From Gnetum montanum (Eukaryota; Streptophyta; Gnetopsida; Gnetales; Gnetaceae), in contig MNCI01018418.1 in NCBI GenBank assembly GCA_015680685.1, forward strand, positions 128,838 through 192,837: a stretch of DNA of 64,000 bases. The letters run 5' to 3'. The notes under the pieces are model-generated. The model made no database searches and was not told where the DNA came from. It saw nothing but the letters and a program-made list of their open reading frames with translations. Within the stretch, counting starts at the first letter, position 1. Each line of letters begins with the position of its first letter. This document shows positions 47,735 through 59,257 of this stretch, piece by piece. The translations under genes and the position numbers were made by a program.

Positions 47735-49711
47735 TGGGGGGTATCCTCCATAACTAATCAATTGAGGATGGAAAGGATTAATAAATGGAAGATGAGGATC
47801 CTTACATGTTGGAAATATTGGGGCCTAGTCATACTTACCCTATTGGGGTTCACACACTTGATTATAATGAGCATAGTGGGGCAATTTATATGATGTAGTT
47901 CCCAGATAACGAGTTGATCCACTATGATGTTTGAGACCATTAAATGGTATGCAAGGATCAGGTTGTTGCTCTCCATGGCTATGTTCATTGGGTTGTATTG
48001 TTGTTGGAGTGTGAGTTTGTGGCCCTGATGAAGTTACATGATGTGTTGGATTCGAAGATGAGGATGCACCATAATGTGGGACTTGTGCTAAGTTGGAAGA
48101 TGCAGTGGCCTCGGAATTGTGTTGTCCCTTCTTACAGTTATGTTTAAATAAGGGACACTTTTGATGTTGAGGAGGCCTCACACTACTGTTGGTAGTAGTA
48201 GCACAAGTGACGTTCGTAGGTTGTTGCGGTGGTGTAGACATCTTAGGAACCATTCATGGCAATGTGGAAGGAGAGAAAGTATGAGAATGGTAAAAATTAG
48301 GAGGAGTATAAGGTGCACAAGGTGGTGGTTTTGTTGAGGGCATGGGCTGATAGCATTGTGGAGAATAGTAATGTGGTGCGATAGAGTATGGTGGCCTAGT
48401 TGGAGAAACAAGATGTTGAACTTGATAAGCATTTGGATTTGGATAATATGAAGGGTGCCTCCAGTGTAGGGATGGTCTCCCCCATGACTGGGATTTTTTC
48501 CACTATGATCAAACACAGTATCTCTGTATGAACTCGGGATGTAATGTGTTTTCCCAATGCTCATGTAAATGTCACTATATTGGGAATTGGCCCTTAGGGT
48601 GATCGTATAGGCATATGTTGCATTCATATGTATGGTTGGTAGTTGAGCTCTTATTTTCCTTATCCCTTCTTTCTGATTGCCTAATTTTTTGTCCTGCTTC
48701 TTGGGTTGTCAAAACTCTATCTCCAATAATGTTGATAAATTCTTCACACTTTTGATACGTCCATTCCAACATCTTATTGATCTTTGCCTCAACTTCTTCT
48801 AATGTTTGTTGTGTTGGCAAAGATGATGTTTCCACCTTGATATTGGTTGATTTCTTTTGTTTATGATCATGGAACTTTGTTAAGTTAATATTTTGGTCCT
48901 GTTGATGTTTTTCAACACTCTCCCATCGAGCCAATTCTCCTTCTTCATTTGCTACCTGCTTAATAAGCTCTTGGATTTGATGGATTCGTAGTTTGTATAA
49001 TTGACCTTAGGCATACATTCCTAAGGTCTCTCTTGTTGCATCATGAAGCCCATCAATGATATGGTACATTAGCCTTTCCTCGGAAAACCCATGGCCTGGA
49101 GAGTTGTTTAACAATGCGTAATATCTTTCTAAGGCCACGTCCAAGAGTTCATGTTTTTCTTGTTTCCATCCTTGTCTTTGTTTCCTCAAGGCTAACACTC
49201 TTGCATAGGTTTGATATTTTTCATTAAAGACTTTTACCATTGTTGACCAATGTCGTATTGAATTTGGTTTTAATGATCTATACCATAGTTTTTCTTGTTC
49301 AATGAGTGTCATAGAAAAGAGCTTAAGTTTTTGCCAACTGTTATCAATGTTGTTCCATGCATAGGCATCGTAGAAGGCTTGTAAATGTTGATGTAGATCT
49401 AAGTCATAGCCTCCTGAAAAAGTAGGGAAGTTGTTTAAATCGAGCTTAGGTAGACATCTCTCTTTATGATGCCTATGTGAGATTTGAATAGCCTCTTATA
49501 TTTTCATTGGGCTTGTAGTGGCCAGTAGGGGTTTATCGTCATCAGGTAAGTTGTGCTTTCATGTGTTGGGATGACGTTACTTTTGTTCGTGTTTATAAGA
49601 AACCCCTTCTTCAGGTTGTGTACTCCAATCTTCATTGTCATATAGTTCGTTGGTTCTCCAATGAATTTCCTCACTAGGTGTGGCCTTGTTATAGTCTTGC
49701 AGGAGCGCCAT
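47735..49711 (-). pseudogene. gag of element F
   Basis: ATG at 49711 in good context (CCATGGCGC), MALLQDYNKATPSEEIHWRT. The capsid core at 49007-49312 is open: KLWYRSLKPNSIRHWSTMVK, VFNEKYQTYARVLALRKQRQ, RYYALLNNSPGHGFSEERLM. 48575-48934 continues with a Lys/Glu-rich part and YECNICLYDHPKGQFP, a possible but incomplete zinc-binding site. The end is Pro/Tyr/Gln-rich (YYPNPNAYQ, YSPQCYQPMP). Few stops. It could have supplied particle protein when intact. Confidence 0.8.
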
Positions 49712-49831
49712 GGTTGTGAAGTTATGTATGAATTTATGTGTGACTTTTAATAATTATTTTTTTCTAAAAGATATATCATTAAGTCCTTTACAGTGACCTT
49801 GTATGATATAACAAATCTAGATAACTAGCAC

Positions 49832-49852
49832 CGTCCCTAAAAATGATGCCAA
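49832..49852 (-). other. Primer-binding site of element F
   Basis: Minus strand after the LTR reads TTGGCATCATTTTTAGGGAC, a decayed form of the same Athila tRNA-Asp-type site seen in A and B. Confidence 0.6.
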
Positions 49853-50685
49853 TGATGAGTGGCAAGGTACCCCTACACTCAACCATATGAATACGAGCGT
49901 TACACACGCAATCCGGTCGAACTCCGTAGATGGACTAGTTGTGGCATCTAGATCGTTATCCTTAGGTCATAGTTCACTGTCTTCCCACCTAGACTAGTAT
50001 TAGCTTTGTCACGTATGTTTTACTCTAGAGTGAGGTGTATGATGGGTTTCTACTCTAATGCTACTCCTGAAGGCAATGGAAAGTAATATTAACTAATCTA
50101 GGAGAGAGAGGATAAGAGAATCTAATCTAGCCTAAGTGTGATTAGCATATGTTCCTTGATTATCTATACACATCTTGGAGTTCATGCATGACTACCACTA
50201 GGATTACCAAGCATAGATCCTAGGTACGCTACTGGGTTACCAAGTAGTCACACTTAAATGCTCATAATCAAGTCGTACTCATTCCGCATTTTAACATGAG
50301 ATAAGGGTGAGAGAGATTAACTAGGAAAGTAGTATATAACAATTAATTAAATGATTAAACTAAGTGAATGCTACAATGATGAAGTAATATAGATCTTTAC
50401 TTTTGATCATGTGCGTGTCCAAGTACGTCACACTCGAATAAAGGATGTCATACAATTACATTCACCACACTGCAGGCATACACTGGGAAATAAGTCTAAC
50501 TCTAAGAAGGAAAAACTGCAAGAGTTTGGCTAAGGGATTAAAAAATTCCTTCCTAAACTCATCTGTCTACCTCTTATTTATAGATGAGGAGACAGGCTGT
50601 GATATCACATATGCGATATCATGGGTTGGGCTACGATATCGCGTGATATCGTGATATTGCAGTTGCCCCAAATGATGACTCATCA
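49853..50685 (-). repeat. 5' LTR of element F
   Basis: TGATGAGTGGCAAGG...GATGACTCATCA, 833 bp, followed by GGCCC. TATA box TATTTATA at 50575-50582 on the plus strand. Roughly 6 percent different from its partner by eye, several differences being CG against TG or CA. Confidence 0.9.
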
Positions 50686-50690
50686 GGCCC

Positions 50691-51400
50691 AAAGGGAATC
50701 ATTTAATTCGGTGCTCCAATCCCTTCAATATTTGCTAATGGTACATGTTAGAATTTTGTAATCTCTTGATTAGTGACCTCAGCTTAACCATTGGCTTGGG
50801 TGTGATATGATGTTATGAGTTTATGCTCAACCTCCAGGTGCTACATTAGTCTCCAAAACGTGGCACCTATAAAATGAGTTTCATTATTAGAAATTAATGC
50901 ATGAGGTACACCAAACCTATTTATGATATTTTGTTATACAAATTGAGTAGTAGTGGTGGATGTACAGTGGGTAACGGCTGCTACTTCTACCCACTTGGTG
51001 CAATAGTCAACTGCAACTATTATATATTCCTTTCCATTTGAGAAAGGTGCCATGAGATCCATAAAGTCAATGCCCAAAATATTGAATGGCTTAAGAGGTT
51101 GAATCCATTATTGTGGTCCCTCCATTTGAGCTTTTATTCCACCATCCCTCTAGTAACAATCACAAGCATAGAAGAACTAGTGTGCATCCCTAAAGATTGT
51201 TGGCCAATAATACCCTGCCATGAGGATTTTTATGGTTGGAAATTTCCCAACATAATGGTCCCCATAAGGACCTTCATGAGCATCATGGAGAATGCATAGT
51301 TGATTTGTATCAGAAACACACCAATGTACTAGGCCATCAGGATAGACTTTGTAAAGGTTTCCATTAATTTCCATGAAATGCTTGACCCAGTGAAGAAATT
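50691..51400 (-). pseudogene. Integrase N-terminal part and core of element B
   Basis: 51177-51374 reads NLYKVYPDGLVHWCVSDTNQ, YGDHYVGKFPTIKILMAGYY and WPTIFRDAH. The core has GIDFMDLMAPFSNGKEYIIV (near 51060), LISNNETHFIGATF (near 50900) and AEVTNQEI. The second catalytic Asp is Asn; the first Asp and the Glu remain. The rest lies at 43481-44029 beyond element F. Confidence 0.8.
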
Positions 51401-52090
51401 TTTGTTTCTTTCTAGTGTTTAGCCCTTACAGCAGTTCTTTATTAAGAAAATAAGTGAGGATGGTGTCATACCATTTTGGTTCATTGGGCATTTGTGCATT
51501 AATAGCCCTTTCCAGGATAGAATCGTCAGGGAATTGATAAGATAAAGGGCTTTCTTTCTCCTTGTCATCCCATCTTAGTCACGATAAGTGATCCATGACC
51601 ACATTCTTCACACCTTTTCGATCTACCCTTGTAAGATCGAACTCCTAAAAAATCATGAGCCATCATATGACACAAGGGCTCACCATTGGTTTATTCATTA
51701 GAAATCGAATGACGCTATGATCTGTGTACACAAACACTTTGTAGCCAAGCACATAGTCCATGAATTTCTCTAAGGTGAACATCACTACCATCAACTCCTT
51801 TTTTGTGGTGGTGTAGTTTAGTTGTGCACCTATAATGCTCTAGCTTGTATAGTGAATGTAATATGGACATTTTTGATCATCCATCTACGTAAGCACTACC
51901 CCCAAAGCATAATTCAATGCATCGATCATCACATGAAATGGTCTAGACCAATTAGGTGCTTGTAGAATGGGGGTTTCAACAAGATTTTATTTTAGTCATT
52001 GAAATACTATTTTACATGTAGGAGTCTAGATGAACAATGCATACTTCGTTGTCAATTCTACTGATGGCTTGGCAATTTTGGAAAAATTCT
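51401..52090 (-). pseudogene. RNase H and tether of element B
   Basis: Minus strand shows LIVYTDH-type words near 51720, NYTTTKKELMVVMFTLEKFM near 51790, and VMIDALNYALG near 51920, the gypsy RNase H order. Stops at several Gln codons. Confidence 0.7.
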
Positions 52091-52960
52091 TGATGAAGTT
52101 CCGATAGTAGCTAGTATGACTAAGAATGATTGTACTTCTTTAATTGCTTTGGGTTAACAAGTTATTCCTTAGAAGATCCTTATTTTTTCAGGGTCCACCT
52201 TGATTCCTACTTTTGAAATATGATTCCCCAAGACTATGCCTTCCTAAACTATAAGATGGCTCTTTTTCCAATTGAGCCAAAGGTTTGTTTTGATACATCT
52301 CTTCAACACCTACTCAAGATGGTCTAGGGCTTGCTTGAACATAGCTCCATAGGTAGAAAAATTATCCATGAAGACTTCTACCCCACTACTGATCTTTTAT
52401 TGGAAAATTTTGAGAACTAATCATTAAAATGTGACTAGGGCATTACATAGACCAAATGGTATCTGACGATAAGCAAAATTTCCCTAAGCACTTGTGAAAG
52501 TTGTCTTTACTTGGTCCTCTAGTGCAATCTATATTTGGTTATAGCCACTATAACCATCCAAAAAGCTATAATAGCTATGCCTAGAAATGATGTCCAACAC
52601 TTGGCTGACAAAAGGCAATGAAAAATGATCCTTAAAGTTGCCATGTTAAGTAATTGGAAATTGATGCACATCCACCATTTGCCTCCTTTCTTGGGTATGA
52701 TCACAAGTGGATTGATCCACTCACTATTTGTGATAGGCTAGAATCTCACCTTAAGGAGTTGTTTAACCTTTTTGATAATCTACTTTAACTTGGGATTCAA
52801 ACACCGTTGTAGTTTTCATTTCGGCTTAATGATGGGGTTAGTGTATATTTGATACTGGCATATTCTTGAATCTATCCTAGTGAGTTCAAAATATGACTAG
52901 GCAAAGGCTACTAACCATTTTTCCACAAAATTTATCAACTTTTTATTCTATTCTGTAGCA
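52091..52960 (-). pseudogene. Reverse transcriptase of element B
   Basis: VIIPKKGGKWWMCINFQLLN (near 52690), SFLGIA/LDGYSGYNQI in adjoining frames (near 52560), then GVEVFMDNFSTYGAMFKQAL (near 52360). The second Asp of the catalytic pair is Asn. N-terminal part decayed at 52740-52960. Confidence 0.8.
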
Positions 52961-53560
52961 ACATTGGCATTAATAATAATTGACCTTCCATTTTTCAAGA
53001 ATATGTACTCCATTCCAGTTGATAGTTTCTTTAATTCAAGGGGCTCTTATTTAAAATTGTCAGAAATTTCTAGCTCACCCCAATTAACATCATCATTTAC
53101 TCCTTCAAACAGCTGGTGATGAAATTGCTCTAGTTCATCCATACTTGCAATATCATGTGTTGTTATAATCAACTATCAGCCACTGGGTGCCTTCTTGTTT
53201 TGTGGCTATTGCATACAAACATCTTTGGATCTCAGCTTCTAGTGCACACTACTTACATGCAAAGATAGATGTTTGCTTTACTAACTATAAATTTTGCACA
53301 CAATGGCACCCTAAATCATTATATGTGATACATGGAACTCTCTTCTTCGCAATCTTTCCAAACTCATTTTCTTTTGATATCTCTAAGGAAAAATCTCTAA
53401 TGCCCATTTTGGCATCAATAATACTTAACCACATTCTTCCCATAATAATTGGAAAGTCTCCCTTGTAGTTCTTCACTTTGATTATTAGGTAATTGATAGG
53501 ATATGACCACCTATAAATGGTGGTGATGATGTCCTCTACTAGTCCCAATGGAATAATGAT
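52961..53560 (-). pseudogene. Protease region of element B
   Basis: 53285-53548 is open: GLVEDIITTIYRWSYPINYL, KNYKGDFPIIMGRMWLSIID, AKMGIRDFSLEISKENEFGK. This is the part after the active-site loop of an Athila protease (G.LEDV, then P(I/L)ILGRPFL, then G.L.LR). The D(S/T)G loop, expected near 53600-53650, appears as LDSSSSINLI with the frame broken. Confidence 0.7.
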
Positions 53561-53899
53561 GGACTTGTCTGCTAGTTCTAGTCAGATGTTGCTCTTCTTC
53601 AAGGAAGGTAGGTTCCACATTATATACATCTCATGTGAGATTAGATTAATACTAGAACTAGAGTCAAGAAGAGCTTTACAAGGCTCATTCTTAGTAATCT
53701 ATAGATATACCAAGGGATTCCTAGGATCAGCTAACTTTCTAGGTAGGTTACCAACTCAAATCCAATCAAATACAGCATGGGTTAGCATTACAATATGGAT
53801 TCAAGAGATATTTTGGTTTGAAGGGGACTCAAATAAAGATGAAATAGAGGAGGGTGGAGAAGCAAGGTTACCAACCACTGATGTGTCTGAGGGCTTTAG

Positions 53900-56210
53900 T
53901 AAACTATGAGGTCAAAAGAAGGATCTTTTCTTTATTCATGGTTCTAACCCACTTGATGGGCTAACCGATTGTAGATTAACTTCCCTCATAGTGTTCCTTT
54001 CTTATGGTTGGGTAGGAAATTCACCCTGCATGGATGGAGCAGGTGGTAGCTATGCAAGAGATGGAGGAGTAGGTGTAGGGATGAGAGGTGCATGGGGATA
54101 GTAGGTGGCATCCCTCCTTGGATAGGGTAATTAGTATGTTTCAAGAGGATAGTGATGAGGTTGGTAAGTGGCAACATGACCAAAGGAGTCCCATGGAGAT
54201 GAAGGTTGCTGAACATAGTAACCATAGGGATTTGGTTGTCAATAAGGGTATTGTTGTCTTGAAGGTGGCAACGCCCATGATTGTGGTTATTTCCACAGCT
54301 GGTATAATTTGTAGGGTTGCAGTGGAGTTCCACTTGGATAGTATTCCTCTGGTTGGTGTAATTGTTGAGAATTTCCTTGTGGATAAGGTAATCTTTTAGG
54401 TGTTTGCCTTTGTGCAAGTCATGGATGTAAGGCATACACCCCAGATTCCTACAAATGTGACATAACTAGACAAAATTCCTTAGGATGTTCATATTGGCAG
54501 ATGTCACACTCACCATCATCATCTGAGTTACTATCCACAACCATCTCTATTGCAACCATTTTACCCTTACCCTTAGATATGGCATGTTTAGCTTCCTTAC
54601 ACCTCTGGTGCTCATGCTAACCACTTTGCTCCTTGGACTCTTTAGTAATTTTTAAAATAGCCTAAAACCTATTGTCCATGGAGTCCCATAATTGATCAAC
54701 CTTAGCCATGATTTCAAATTGTAATTTTTGGAGTGGTAAGGTTTTCTGATTAGCCACCTCATCTTTGGTGGATTCATCCTTACTATCACAAAATTGAACC
54801 CTCCTTTTCTAAATAGAAGGATCCTGGTGTATTCTTTTGCACTTTTTCATTTTCTCAATTCTATCTCCTCCTTGGATACCTACTCAATTATTTTTTGAAT
54901 CTAATGGATGCTTAACTCTATCAATCTCCCTTGGGCATAAACGCTAAGGGTTTTTCTGGTTTCAGACTACAACCTGTCTATGATATGGTGAAGCTGATCA
55001 AGTTGAGAGTATCCATAGCTAGGACACCTATGTAGCAGAGAGTAGTATTGACCAATAATGGCATCCAAGGGCTCATGGTTTCTTTGTTTCCACCCTTGAA
55101 TTTGTTTCTTTAGATTGTATACTTAGGATTATGTTTGATACTTTTCATTGAACAATTCCAACATCGTACTCCATCACCTAATTGACTCTAGTTTCAAGGA
55201 TCGATACCAATTTTCTACTTCCTTTTTGAGTGTCCTTGGAAATAATTTCAAATTCTGCTAATCATTTTCAATATTTTGCAAGGCACATGCATCTTGGAAG
55301 GCCTAAAGATGATTTTTTTGAATCATCATAGCTTCCATAATATTGAACATGCCTCGAGTGGAAAGTAGAGGTTCATCAAGGCCATGATGATGGTGGTTAT
55401 GATGTTCTCTACTATCTATTATTTCTTGATGATGGGCCTCTCTAGATTACCCATGCCTTCGATCACAAATATCCTGACGGTCCCTTCTGTTGTTTTGGTC
55501 TTGTCGGTTACGTCCATCATGATTATTCCTTTTGCAGCCATGATCATAATCAGATGAAGAAGAAGATGATAATGATGAAGGGTAAGAAGAAGGAGAACTT
55601 CCTTCACATTGATGCCTATCATCCTTTCTTCAATGCTCATAACCACAATTGCAATCATGATCTCCTTTATTCCCCTTTTCCTGACTTGCTTCTCTAGATC
55701 AATTTTTATCATTGAATCCATTTTAACTAGAACCTAGATTATGAATTGTGGATTGTACATTCTAGTTAAGGGATCTTTAAACAAAGTCAAAGAGAGGAGA
55801 ATCACTAAAGAAGTGGTCACCTTCATCAATTGGGCCAAGCGGAGGTGGAAAAATATTTGACTCCTTTCCCTTGACAAGCTTGTGTTGGTGCTCTAGTTGA
55901 TGAGCCCTTAATCTTTGTACTTCAGTGGGATGATATTCCCTTGAGTTGGGATCTCGCATCTCATATTCTCCATAAATATGTTGAAGCCTGTGTCGTGCAA
56001 GCATTAGTTGGAGCATTGCTAAAACAAATTAGTCAGGTGGCAGCACAATGTTTCCTTCCATATCGTGCCACCACAACAGTTCAGCTTCATGCAAGATAAA
56101 GGTGAAGTTGGGTACATACTCATCAGGATCAACATATACCACCCAGTAGTGTTAAGGCACTTGAACTACTCTAGGTGGAGATGGACTCCTTTGAGAAGAA
56201 ATTTTGGGTT
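53900..56210 (-). pseudogene. gag of element B
   Basis: N-terminus near 56130 reads DPDEYVPNFTFILHEAELLW, then LARHRLQHIYGEYEMRDPNS and EHQHKLVKGKESNIFPPPLG (55777-56016). An acidic/Ser-rich low-complexity part follows (55560-55600). The capsid core near 55110-55250 has ENWYRSLKLESIR, LFNEKYQT and QGWKQRNHEPLDAI. The tail at 53990-54440 is Pro/Gln/Tyr-rich in the coding frame. Many TAG stops. Confidence 0.75.
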
Positions 56211-56344
56211 AATGAACTTATAAGCAGTGTGCAATTAAGGTTTAATTTAATTATAGTAATTTTTATTTTTGTAGGATTTCACTCTTAGGGTTTGAACAAT
56301 GATGCTACTAAGTTTCACTTGGTTTAGATAGTGCATGTAGAACT

Positions 56345-56367
56345 ACAGTCCTTGACAATAGTGCCAA
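56345..56367 (-). other. Primer-binding site of element B
   Basis: Minus strand after the LTR reads TTGGCACTATTGTCAAGGAC, the best of the three visible matches to the Athila tRNA-Asp-type site (TGGCGCCGTTGCCGGGGA). Confidence 0.65.
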
Positions 56368-57202
56368 TAATGAGTAGCAAGGTACCCCTACATCCAACCA
56401 TACAAATCATAGGTGTTCACGTACGATTCAGTCGAATTTTGCAAACTATAATTACTAGGCATGCTAGGGCTAAATAGTGTATGTGTGTTGTCTGTTCATT
56501 GTCTTCCCAGTCCCACTTGTGGAGTGCAATTGTATGGTTAAGTGTGACTATGGCATAAGATTTTTATTATTTTTTGTTTTATCCAATTACTTGCCTAGAA
56601 CAAGAATAAAAGTAAGAGCGGTTAGATGCTAAGTAAACTATGGTATAATCTAGCCTAACATAAGTAACCATTCTCACTTTCTAGACACATCCTAAACTTT
56701 ATGTAAACACTATTGGGTTGTCAAATGCTAACCATTCCTGAGCTACCAAGTGTCACATGTATGCTTGAAGGGATCATGCTTGTGTATCTTAATGAGTGGC
56801 TTGATTAATCAAAATTAATTACTATAGAAATAGTATTCATGTAAGTTGCATAAAATATAAATGCATAAGAAAGAAAGTCTCAAGTGTTGCAAGGATGAAT
56901 TAAAGAGTTCATCTTTATTGCCAACATAATGGTGTGTTTAGGTACATCAATGCTTGAATAAAGATTCATTCATACTTAGACCTCTTGTTGTGGGCACTTG
57001 GAAAATATTCTAACTCTCAAATGGATAAATTAAACTTGACTACCAAAACTTTCTCTCAATCGTCCATCTGAGGGTTGTATTTATAGACTTGGGAGTAACC
57101 CTACGATATTGAATGTACAATGTCACATCTTGGGTTGCAATATCACATAACTAATATTGCAAAAACCCTAATATTAGAGTGTATGAAAAAAATGATTTAT
57201 TA
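56368..57202 (-). repeat. 5' LTR of element B
   Basis: TAATGAGTAGCAAGG...GATTTATTA, 835 bp, followed by GTTGT. TATA box TATTTATA at 57078-57085 (plus strand). The terminal TG and CA are changed to TA and TA relative to the other elements. Confidence 0.85.
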
Positions 57203-57207
57203 GTTGT

Positions 57208-58771
57208 AGTGATGTCTTCTAGAAGATCAAAGATGTCCAAAGTTGATTGCCCAGTTCCTACTAGTCATTTCAGTAACTTTTCGTGCTGGGATACATTCAA
57301 ATTTTCATTGACCATGCCTATGGACATTTTCACATCTTGAAGTGCATATACATTTGGTACAAATGCTTCAGGTGCATTCAATGCTTTAGTGACATGGTTA
57401 GCAATCACTTCAACCATTGTTTCCTATCCTTGATGCTGCATCACCAAGATAGTTGCCACTTTTCCTTCCTCCAACTACGTTGAGAAAGTGGTGGCATTCC
57501 CAAAGAATTTTGGGAATAAATGGTATTAAAATAGTGATATTTTCACCTCCCAAGAATTAGGATCTAACCTCATAGGTAGTTGCATTCATTGGCTAAGGAA
57601 AATTAGACCACCCCTCTCCATCTAGCTAACTATTCAGACCACCTCACTAAGGTGACTCATTATTGGCTAATACATAGATGGATCTACTCCACTCATTCCT
57701 ATGTGTTACTCTTATTCACTCAAGAGCTATTCTCAAATTTTACGTAGATACTCAATGGTTTCATGGGCCTTCGATGTTCTTTCTTGAGTGAGTGGTGGTG
57801 GCGACTACTCCTCTTTTTTGGTTTTCATCAATGTTTTATCTTTCATGATCTCTGATCATGAGGCCAAAGGAGCATGCCTAAGGGTATCATTGGAATAGTG
57901 AATAATGCCTACCCTTTTGTAGAGTTTCTGGATGAGGCATGAAAAGGGTAGGATCTTCTTTCCACATTCATTTTCTTTGAATCACTTTTTAATCTCTAAG
58001 TAGATCAGTTGTGGAAGGTTGAAGGGAAATTTCCCACTTAGAGCGATGCATGCTTGGATAGAGAAGGTAGTTACCTTACTTGGCCTCATCATTGGAATGA
58101 GGTGATAGACCACAATTTTGAAGTAAATTCACTCACTGATGTGAGCATGTCATACTCCTTACTATCCACCCCATAGCATCACTATGCCCACTCCTTCTTA
58201 ACCTTAGGATCGTCTTTCATGGATAGTTCTGCCAGCTATGTTTCAGTGTTAACCAACCCAAGTGCCTATGTGATAGCTTCTATTTAGTAGGATACTTGAA
58301 TATCCTTGATTTTAATATGGACCCTAGCCTTCGATTTCTCTAGAAGAGGTGTGTCTCTCGCATGTACCACTCCCCCACTAGACACGATTATTGACCACAT
58401 GGAAGAGGCTTGTAGCTGAGTCTTGGCACCCACTAGAGCTTCTCCAAAAATGGCCCAAAGTTGATCTATTAAAGAATAGATCATTGAATTTCTTGGGACC
58501 TGATGATATTAAGGTAGGCTTGCATTAAAGTGACCTCAAGTCTTGCTGTGGATCTAGACACTTTTCCTTGCTATGATTATTCAGTCAGCACTTCTTCTTC
58601 TAGAATCTACTGGATACAATCCACTTTGAACTCCTCATGAAGAGGTCCCATTACATGGGTTACCTCTGGTAATTCTTGGGACTATTCTTTTTAGCCCCTT
58701 CTAGCTTTGGGCTACTTCTCCCATGGTTGAGAGGGTTCTCCTTCTTGTGGGCATTTCTATTTTTGTGTCAT
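57208..58771 (-). pseudogene. ORF3 of element C, C-terminal part absent
   Basis: ATG at 58771 directly follows ATTATAG on the minus strand. Reads VTHVMGPLHEEFKVDCIQ, EALVGAKTQLQASSMWSIIV, ARVHIKIKDIQVSY, LPFSCLIQKLYKRVGIIHYS with NDTLRHAPLAS, then TILVMQHQG.ETMVEVIANH and SIGMVNENLNVS. The blocks match A in order. The coiled-coil third present in A and E is missing; the frame reaches the insertion site of B instead. Many stops at Gln. Confidence 0.65.
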
Positions 58772-59090
58772 CTATAATCATAATAAGACCATGGGTTAGC
58801 AATCATTATGTAACTTAAATAATTAGGATACCTTTATCTCTTAAGGATAGTTACACTTTAGCTAAGTTGTGATTATGGCTAATTTAATTACTCAAATTAT
58901 TATTTATTTATGTATTATCATTAATAAGCCATCTCAAAGGTTGTTGGAAGGGTTAATCTTTGAAAAAACTAATTTTTCTATATTATTAAGTTTACTAACC
59001 CTTTAGGGGCATTAGAAATGTTTTTAAAAATTTTCATTAATTTTTCATTGGAAGCCTTAAGGTTTGCAACCCCCACAAGAAAGATCTTAC
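58772..59090 (-). other. Putative leader intron of C ORF3
   Basis: Minus strand donor TTGGAG/GTAAGATC (first intron base 59090) and acceptor GATTATAG (ending 58772) directly before the ORF3 ATG; 319 bp. E has a donor-like site giving 296 bp at the same place. Confidence 0.5.
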
Positions 59091-59257
59091 CTCCAATAAG
59101 TGTAAGATCAAGAAATAGAGTGATTTGGATAAGTAGTTAGGAAGTTATGAGCTCTGAAATGTTTTGGGCTTTGAAAAATTATAAAAACTCACCGTGTGTT
59201 ATGAGCAAATGATAAAAAATTCCTAAGTGCTTGGTAGTATATATAGGATGTAAGCAC
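59091..59257 (-). promoter_or_regulatory. TATA box and leader exon of C ORF3
   Basis: TATATATA at 59238-59245 on the minus strand (CCTATATATACTACC), then about 150 bp of leader containing CAAAGCCCAAAACATTTC, similar to the CCAAAGCCCATAACTTT motif of E and A. The segment just upstream of the TATA box is lost in the assembly gap. Confidence 0.45.

Larger units (their letters stand above)
44030..50690 (-). mobile_element. Element F: gag-only Athila-like element with target duplication
   Basis: LTRs 44035-44849 and 49853-50685, flanked by GGCCC on both sides (44030-44034 and 50686-50690); the element itself is 6651 bp. It contains primer site, gag, 3' noncoding tract, stem-loop, candidate promoter, ORF3 remnant and polypurine tract, but no protease, RT, RNase H or integrase. 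It interrupts the integrase of B. Its LTRs are the most similar pair of the Athila-like elements, in line with it being the innermost layer. Confidence 0.9.
40597..57202 (-). mobile_element. Element B: Athila-like element, complete ends, interrupted by F
   Basis: LTRs 40597-41458 and 56368-57202 in direct orientation, flanked by GTTGC (40592-40596) and GTTGT (57203-57207). Without F it is about 9.96 kb. Order on the minus strand: LTR, primer site, gag, protease, RT, RNase H, integrase, long 3' noncoding tract, polypurine tract, LTR. No ORF3 is recognisable, unlike A, C, E and F. Confidence 0.85.

Noticed and set aside
53986-54435. 149-codon His/Leu/Asn-rich minus-strand frame (and 63288-63662)
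   Set aside because: Out-of-frame shadow of the Pro/Gln-rich gag tail; the repeated occurrence reflects homologous gag sequence in B and C.
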